Part shown: piece by piece, positions 7,537-10,817 of the stretch
How the letters are laid out: each line of letters opens with the position of its first letter
Numbering within the stretch: position 1 is the stretch's first letter
Assembly (NCBI GenBank): GCA_002381155.1
Contig: DFQX01000095.1
Span: 1 to 10,817 of the forward strand
Length of the DNA: 10,817 nt
Source: Flavobacteriaceae bacterium UBA3478
GTDB lineage: Bacteria > Bacteroidota > Bacteroidia > Flavobacteriales > Flavobacteriaceae
Reading direction: 5' to 3'
The notes under the pieces: generated by a model
What the model saw: the letters and a program-made list of their open reading frames with translations, nothing else
Database searches by the model: none
What the model was told of the DNA's origin: nothing
Position numbers and translations under genes: made by a program

Positions 7537-7719
7537 ATGGCAAAGAAAGGTAATAGAGTTCAAGTAATTTTAGAGTGTACAGAGCATAAGACATCAGGTA
7601 TGCCTGGTACTTCTCGTTACATTACGACTAAGAACAAGAAGAATACTCCTGATCGTATAGAAATTAAAAAATTCAACCCGATTCTTAAAAAGATGACGGT
7701 TCATAAAGAGATTAAGTAA
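7537..7719 (+). CDS. rpmG: 50S ribosomal protein L33 (bL33)
   Basis: A 60-residue basic large-subunit protein. MAKKGNRVQVILECTEHK followed by GTSRYITTKNKKNTPDRIEIKKFNP (24-48) is the L33 pattern. Only C14 remains of the paired cysteines found in zinc-binding L33 forms, so this is a zinc-free type. Its stop codon overlaps the next start by one base (TAATG), which suggests translational coupling with the DUF4295 gene. The bases GTAGCCATGGC around its start recur exactly at the start of the E2 gene. Confidence 0.96.
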   Translation: MAKKGNRVQVILECTEHKTSGMPGTSRYITTKNKKNTPDRIEIKKFNPILKKMTVHKEIK

Positions 7720-7871
7720 TGGCAAAGAAAACAGTAGCATCATTACAGACTAGTTCAAAGCGTCTTACCAAAGCGATTAAAATGGTTCGTTCACCTAAGA
7801 CTGGCGCTTATACTTTTGTTGAATCAGTTATGGCTCCTGAGCTTGTAAACGACTGGTTAAACGCTAAGTAA
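7719..7871 (+). CDS. DUF4295 small protein, probable Bacteroidota-specific ribosomal protein
   Basis: A 50-residue, Lys/Arg-rich protein starting MAKKTVASLQTSSKRLTKAIKMVRSPKTGAY... and ending in the acidic/hydrophobic helix-like ELVNDWLNAK. It is encoded by a start that shares a base with the rpmG stop, and it is followed by the operon terminator. Position, size and charge agree with the DUF4295 family, which in Bacteroidota directly follows L33. From memory, a Flavobacterium johnsoniae ribosome structure revealed an extra large-subunit protein named bL38, and I believe it is this family; that identity should be checked. Function as a ribosome component is thus family knowledge plus context, not something the residues themselves prove. 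Confidence 0.88.
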   Translation: MAKKTVASLQTSSKRLTKAIKMVRSPKTGAYTFVESVMAPELVNDWLNAK

Positions 7872-7892
7872 TTGAACGTTAGCATTTGAATT

Positions 7893-7917
7893 AAAGCCGC
7901 TTCAAGCGGCTTTTTTT
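7893..7917 (+). terminator. Intrinsic terminator after the ribosomal protein operon
   Basis: AAAGCCGC (7893-7900) pairs perfectly with GCGGCTTT (7906-7913) around a TTCAA loop, and the stem runs straight into a T tract (7911-7917). It lies 21 bases after the DUF4295 stop. It is the only strong hairpin-plus-T terminator I see in the window, and it separates the highly expressed ribosomal genes from ftsY. Confidence 0.92.
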
Positions 7918-7933
7918 GTACTCATTCAGTTCG

Positions 7934-7941
7934 TAATTTTA
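7934..7941 (+). promoter_or_regulatory. Possible -7 element for ftsY
   Basis: TAATTTTA matches seven of the eight positions of TAnnTTTG (last base A) and ends 4 bases before the ftsY ATG at 7946. A TTTG at 7915-7918, formed by the end of the terminator T tract, is 15 bases upstream, shorter than the usual 19-21. A promoter somewhere in this 28-base gap is needed if the terminator is efficient. Confidence 0.35.
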
Positions 7942-7945
7942 TCTC

Positions 7946-8896
7946 ATGGGATTATTCGATAAATGGTTTAGCGGGAGTGGCAATAAAGAAGCGCTCGATA
8001 AGGGTTTAGAAAAGTCCAAGCAAGGATTTTTCTCGAAGGTAGCTACCGCGGTCGCTGGTAAAAAAACAATTGATGCAGAGGTTTTAGATAATCTTGAAGA
8101 GGTATTAATTGCTTCTGATGTAGGAGTGGATACCACACTAAAGATTATCGACCGACTAGAGGCTCGTGTTCATAAAGATCCTTATTTAGGTACTGATCAG
8201 CTGAATTTTCTTTTAAAGGATGAAATTAAGTCCCTTTTTAAATCGAGTGAAATTAGTGAGTTTGAATCTTCTTCTACTGAGAAGCTGACGGTTATTATGG
8301 TTGTTGGAGTTAACGGTGTAGGGAAAACAACCACTATCGGTAAGCTAGCAAAGAAGTGGTCTGATGAGGGTAAAAAGGTAATGCTCGCAGCCGCTGACAC
8401 CTTTAGAGCAGCTGCTGTTGACCAGCTTGAGGTTTGGTCAGAACGCTCTAGTGTACCCCTAGTTAAACTTGCTGCTAACGCAGATCCTGCGGCGGTTGCT
8501 TATGAAGCTGTTAGTAAGGCTGTCTCGTCTGATATAGATGTATTACTCGTAGATACAGCTGGTCGCTTGCATAATAAGATCAATCTGATGAATGAATTGT
8601 CCAAGATTAAACGGGTAATGTCTAAGGTGGTAGCAGATGCTCCTCACGAGGTCTTACTGGTACTTGATGGTTCGACGGGTCAGAATGCTTTCGAACAGGC
8701 GAAACAGTTCAGCGCAGCAACAGAAGTTACTTCTCTAGCTGTTACTAAGTTAGATGGAAGCGCAAAAGGGGGTGTGGTTTTAGGTATTTCAGATCAATTC
8801 AATATACCGGTTCGATTTATTGGGGTCGGAGAAGGAATTGAAGATCTTCAACCCTTTGATGCTGAACGATTTGTAGATACTTTTTTTGAGGTTTAA
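7946..8896 (+). CDS. ftsY: Signal recognition particle receptor FtsY
   Basis: FtsY is the membrane-associated SRP receptor GTPase that docks Ffh-bound ribosomes at the Sec translocon for co-translational insertion. The 316-residue protein has the N helical domain (about 15-105) and the G domain (about 113-316). GTPase motifs: P-loop GVNGVGKT (121-128), DTFRAAAVDQL (151-161), DTAGRLHNK (203-211), TKLDGSAKGG (267-276) and the closing GVGEGIEDLQPF (293-304). The long acidic A domain of the E. coli protein is missing; the short start MGLFDKWFSG is amphipathic enough to help membrane contact, as in other short FtsY proteins. It is isolated from the ribosomal operon by a terminator and followed by rimO after 2 bases, so the two probably share an mRNA. 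Confidence 0.97.
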   Translation: MGLFDKWFSGSGNKEALDKGLEKSKQGFFSKVATAVAGKKTIDAEVLDNLEEVLIASDVGVDTTLKIIDRLEARVHKDPYLGTDQLNFLLKDEIKSLFKSSEISEFESSSTEKLTVIMVVGVNGVGKTTTIGKLAKKWSDEGKKVMLAAADTFRAAAVDQLEVWSERSSVPLVKLAANADPAAVAYEAVSKAVSSDIDVLLVDTAGRLHNKINLMNELSKIKRVMSKVVADAPHEVLLVLDGSTGQNAFEQAKQFSAATEVTSLAVTKLDGSAKGGVVLGISDQFNIPVRFIGVGEGIEDLQPFDAERFVDTFFEV

Positions 8897-8898
8897 TA

Positions 8899-10212
8899 AT
8901 GAGAACAAAATCTATCCGCCCGAAGAAAATCAATGTGGTTACCCTTGGGTGTAGCAAAAACATTTACGATTCTGAGGTGCTTAGCGGCCAACTAAAGGCT
9001 AATGGTAAAGAGGTCGTACACGAAGGACAGGGAGAGGTTGTGGTCATCAATACCTGTGGCTTTATTGCTAATGCCAAACAGGAAAGTATTGACACCATTC
9101 TTCATTTCGTCGATCAAAAAAACCAAGGAGCGGTTGAAAAGGTCTATGTAACCGGTTGTTTAAGTGAGCGTTATAAAGAAGATTTAGAGAAAGAAATTCC
9201 TGATGTGGATCGGTATTTTGGTACTCGAAACCTCCCTGAGCTCGTAAAAACCTTGGGTGCTGATTACAAGCACGAATTAGTAGGGGAGCGTCTGAATAGT
9301 ACTCCTAAACACTTCGCTTATTTGAAGATTTCTGAAGGTTGTGATCGTCCGTGTTCTTTCTGCGCTATCCCGTTGATGAGAGGCTCGCACCGATCAACGC
9401 CGATTGAAGATTTAGTAACCGAGGCCGAATCCTTGGCTGCAAAGGGAGTTAAAGAATTGATTCTTATTGCTCAGGATTTGACCTTTTATGGTCTTGATTT
9501 ATATAAAGAGAGAGCTCTTGCAAGACTTTTGGAAGCGCTGGTGAAGGTGGATGGTATTGAATGGATTCGTTTGCACTATGCTTTCCCAACAGGATTCCCT
9601 GAAGATGTTCTTGAGGTTATCGCTAATGAGCCGAAGGTTTGTAATTACATCGATATCCCTCTTCAACATATAGCCGACCCAGTACTTAAAAGCATGCGCC
9701 GAGGTACAACCAAAGCTAAAACTGACGAGTTGCTACGAAAATTTAGAGCCTCTGTGCCGGGAATGGCGATTCGAACTACTCTTATTGTGGGGTATCCGGG
9801 TGAGACCGAAGAAGATTTTGCGGTGTTGAAAAATTGGGTCAAAGAAACCCGATTTGAGCGTCTCGGATGCTTTACTTATTCCCACGAAGAAAATACTCAC
9901 GCCTATCAGTTAGAGGATGATGTTCCTGAAGAAATCAAAGAGCAGCGGGCTGCAGAAATCATGGAAATTCAAGGACAGATTTCTTGGGAACTTAATCAAA
10001 GGTATGTCGGTGGAGTTTATAGATGTTTGGTCGATCGAGTAGAAGATGGCTTTTTTGTCGCTCGAACCGAATTTGACTCACCTGAAGTAGATAATGAGGT
10101 ATTGGTAGATGCCAAGAAGCATTACTTACGCGTTGGTGATTTTGTAGACCTTGAAATTGTAGAGGCAGCAGATTTTGACCTCTATGCTGAACCGGTAGAT
10201 TCTTCAATATAA
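8899..10212 (+). CDS. rimO: Ribosomal protein S12 (Asp) methylthiotransferase RimO
   Basis: RimO is a radical-SAM enzyme that methylthiolates a conserved aspartate of ribosomal protein S12 using two iron-sulfur clusters. The 437-residue protein has the N-terminal UPF0004 domain with its three cluster-binding cysteines (C18 in LGCSKN, C53 in NTCGF, C87 in TGCLSERY), the radical-SAM domain with CxxxCxxC (C148, C152, C155 in CDRPCSFC), the IDIPLQHIADPVLKSMRRG segment typical of this family (about 252-270), and a C-terminal TRAM domain (about 370-437). SKN after the first Cys and the DRYFGT segment (104-109) fit RimO better than MiaB. It follows ftsY by 2 bases. Its last 31 bases overlap the 3' end of the opposing small gene. 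Confidence 0.96.
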   Translation: MRTKSIRPKKINVVTLGCSKNIYDSEVLSGQLKANGKEVVHEGQGEVVVINTCGFIANAKQESIDTILHFVDQKNQGAVEKVYVTGCLSERYKEDLEKEIPDVDRYFGTRNLPELVKTLGADYKHELVGERLNSTPKHFAYLKISEGCDRPCSFCAIPLMRGSHRSTPIEDLVTEAESLAAKGVKELILIAQDLTFYGLDLYKERALARLLEALVKVDGIEWIRLHYAFPTGFPEDVLEVIANEPKVCNYIDIPLQHIADPVLKSMRRGTTKAKTDELLRKFRASVPGMAIRTTLIVGYPGETEEDFAVLKNWVKETRFERLGCFTYSHEENTHAYQLEDDVPEEIKEQRAAEIMEIQGQISWELNQRYVGGVYRCLVDRVEDGFFVARTEFDSPEVDNEVLVDAKKHYLRVGDFVDLEIVEAADFDLYAEPVDSSI

Positions 10213-10448
10213 ACTCCTCTGTGCGGTTTCAAATCTGATTTTAATTTTTCTAGACTTTCAGTCGACGTGTTCAGGTATACTGAACACAAGGATTCATCGG
10301 TCACTTTAGTGCCAGAATCAGTATGAATAATATCTTGATTATTCGGTTGTTTAAGGTATTGGAGCAGGTGCTCTAGAAAGTGTGTTGCAGTAGGCCCTGA
10401 AGTAGGTCCTCTAAAGTCCCAAAGAAGCTGAATCTGTTTTGATTTCAT
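10182..10448 (-). CDS. Conserved-looking 88-residue hypothetical protein
   Basis: Starts MKSKQIQLLWDFRGPTSGPTATHFLEHLLQYL and ends SDLKPHRGVYIEESTGSA. Short beta-helix-beta-like alternation with His residues at 23, 27, 42 and 76 and one Cys (C55); no signal peptide and no membrane segment, so probably cytoplasmic. I recall small flavobacterial hypothetical proteins with a similar IQL-WDFRGP start and LRPHRG end, but I cannot name a family or function. The open frame extends upstream to 10559, but the internal ATG at 10448 is preferred: a perfect TATCTTTG lies 5 bases before it, and the extra 37 residues would run through the divergent lipoprotein start. It converges on rimO with a 31-base overlap and diverges from the edge lipoprotein with 40 bases between start codons. 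Confidence 0.7.
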   Translation of the reverse strand: MKSKQIQLLWDFRGPTSGPTATHFLEHLLQYLKQPNNQDIIHTDSGTKVTDESLCSVYLNTSTESLEKLKSDLKPHRGVYIEESTGSA

Positions 10449-10453
10449 AGGGT

Positions 10454-10461
10454 CAAAGATA
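10454..10461 (-). promoter_or_regulatory. Putative -7 element for the 88-residue minus-strand gene
   Basis: On the minus strand TATCTTTG is a perfect TAnnTTTG, ending 5 bases before the ATG at 10448. A TTC 21 bases upstream is a weak -33 candidate (consensus TTG). It supports both the strand and the chosen start of the small gene, and predicts an almost leaderless mRNA. Confidence 0.5.
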
Positions 10462-10475
10462 CCAACGATTATGCT

Positions 10476-10483
10476 TAATTTTG
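10476..10483 (+). promoter_or_regulatory. Putative -7 element for the edge lipoprotein gene
   Basis: TAATTTTG is a perfect TAnnTTTG, ending 5 bases before the ATG at 10489. No -33 TTG is visible at the usual distance. Only 14 bases separate it from the divergent -7 element at 10454-10461, so the two promoters would occupy the same stretch and could compete for polymerase. Confidence 0.5.
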
Positions 10484-10488
10484 AACTT

Positions 10489-10817
10489 ATGATTTGTACT
10501 AGGCTCAGGCTGACTATTGCTTCCTTTCTGCTACTCTTTTTGGGTAGTTGTGACCTCATCGTTTCTGAGGAGCCTAACGCCGAAGCTGTTGCTCGAGTAG
10601 GGCGCTATGTGCTTTACGAATCTGACCTACCTGATTTTTCTTATCTAACTGACTCTATATCTATCGTATCTGCCGAGTACGATTTTATTGAATCTTGGGC
10701 GGCTAAAAGGCTCTCTTTAGAAAATGCCCTGAATTACCTCTCTGAATCTGATCAATGGGAGCTCGATCGAATGGTTGAAAATTATCGCATCGAATTATAT
10801 ACGCAAGCTTATTACAA
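10489..10817 (+). CDS. Lipoprotein resembling the N-terminus of SurA/parvulin-type peptidyl-prolyl isomerases (partial)
   Basis: Only the first 109 residues are in the window and the frame is open to the edge. Residues 1-21 are a lipoprotein signal: basic TRLR, hydrophobic LTIASFLLLFL, lipobox LGSC with the lipidated Cys at 21. After a short spacer, AVARVGRYVLYESDLP (34-49), then an acidic stretch and FIESWAAKRLSLENAL (62-77) resemble the start of SurA-like N domains in Bacteroidota periplasmic peptidyl-prolyl isomerases, where a short beta strand and 'SDL' are followed by a long helix containing a W..K.LL.E.A pattern. No catalytic domain is visible in this part, so it could be a chaperone-only member. 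Start 10489 is chosen over the in-frame ATG at 10471 because the signal peptide is then of normal length and a TAnnTTTG sits 5 bases upstream. Confidence 0.7.
   Translation, partial: MICTRLRLTIASFLLLFLGSCDLIVSEEPNAEAVARVGRYVLYESDLPDFSYLTDSISIVSAEYDFIESWAAKRLSLENALNYLSESDQWELDRMVENYRIELYTQAYY

Noticed and set aside
10471..10488. Upstream in-frame ATG for the edge lipoprotein
   Set aside because: It would place the putative -7 element inside the coding region and lengthen the signal peptide N-region without need.
10449..10559. N-terminal extension of the minus-strand small gene up to an ATG at 10559
   Set aside because: The added 37 residues would be the antisense of the lipoprotein start and signal peptide, and a TAnnTTTG sits just before the internal ATG at 10448.
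1..10817. CRISPR arrays, insertion sequences, tRNA or rRNA genes, phage or defence genes
   Set aside because: None seen on either strand; all genes fit a core chromosomal housekeeping region.

Overview
The window looks like core chromosome of a marine-type Bacteroidota, most likely a flavobacterium. The main reasons are: the block rpmB - rpmG - DUF4295 - ftsY - rimO, which as far as I know is typical of that phylum; the DUF4295 ribosome-linked small protein, which I know only from Bacteroidota; TAnnTTTG promoter -7 elements; starts that almost all lack Shine-Dalgarno sequences; moderate A+T richness; and a Bacteroidota-style lipoprotein at the right edge. I see no mobile element, tRNA, rRNA, CRISPR array or defence locus, and no gene-free stretch longer than about 75 bases.

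Layout, left to right. (1) A ketoacyl-ACP synthase III gene (fabH, +) runs convergently into, and overlaps by 14 bases, a sodium:solute symporter gene (-). (2) The symporter is divergent from recR (+), with only 25 bases between the start codons. (3) A four-gene + strand run follows: 2-oxo acid dehydrogenase E2 acyltransferase, a DEDDh exonuclease with an ExoX-like tail, a short fumarylacetoacetate-hydrolase-family enzyme, and cinA. Spacings are 17, 2 and -1 bases, so they are probably one operon with mixed functions. (4) A clear promoter (TTG-N20-TACATTTG) drives rpmB, rpmG and a 50-residue DUF4295 protein, closed by the only strong intrinsic terminator in the window. (5) ftsY and rimO follow as a tight pair. 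(6) The 3' end of rimO overlaps by 31 bases a convergent 88-residue conserved-looking small protein (-). That gene is divergent from a lipoprotein resembling the N-terminus of SurA/parvulin-type periplasmic chaperones, which runs off the right edge.

The most notable pattern is at start codons. Four genes that begin transcription units (recR, the E2 gene, the 88-residue minus-strand gene and the edge lipoprotein) carry a perfect TAnnTTTG exactly 4 or 5 bases before ATG, and ftsY has a one-mismatch version at 4 bases. If these are -7 elements, the mRNAs would be leaderless or nearly so. rpmB, by contrast, has a normal leader of roughly 25 to 30 bases. Other points are an Asn in place of the usual Asp in the E2 HxxxDG motif, lineage-style changes in the CinA deamidase motif, and compact overlapping convergent gene ends. 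Most of the window is ordinary housekeeping sequence, and I do not see a convincing new biological system in it.
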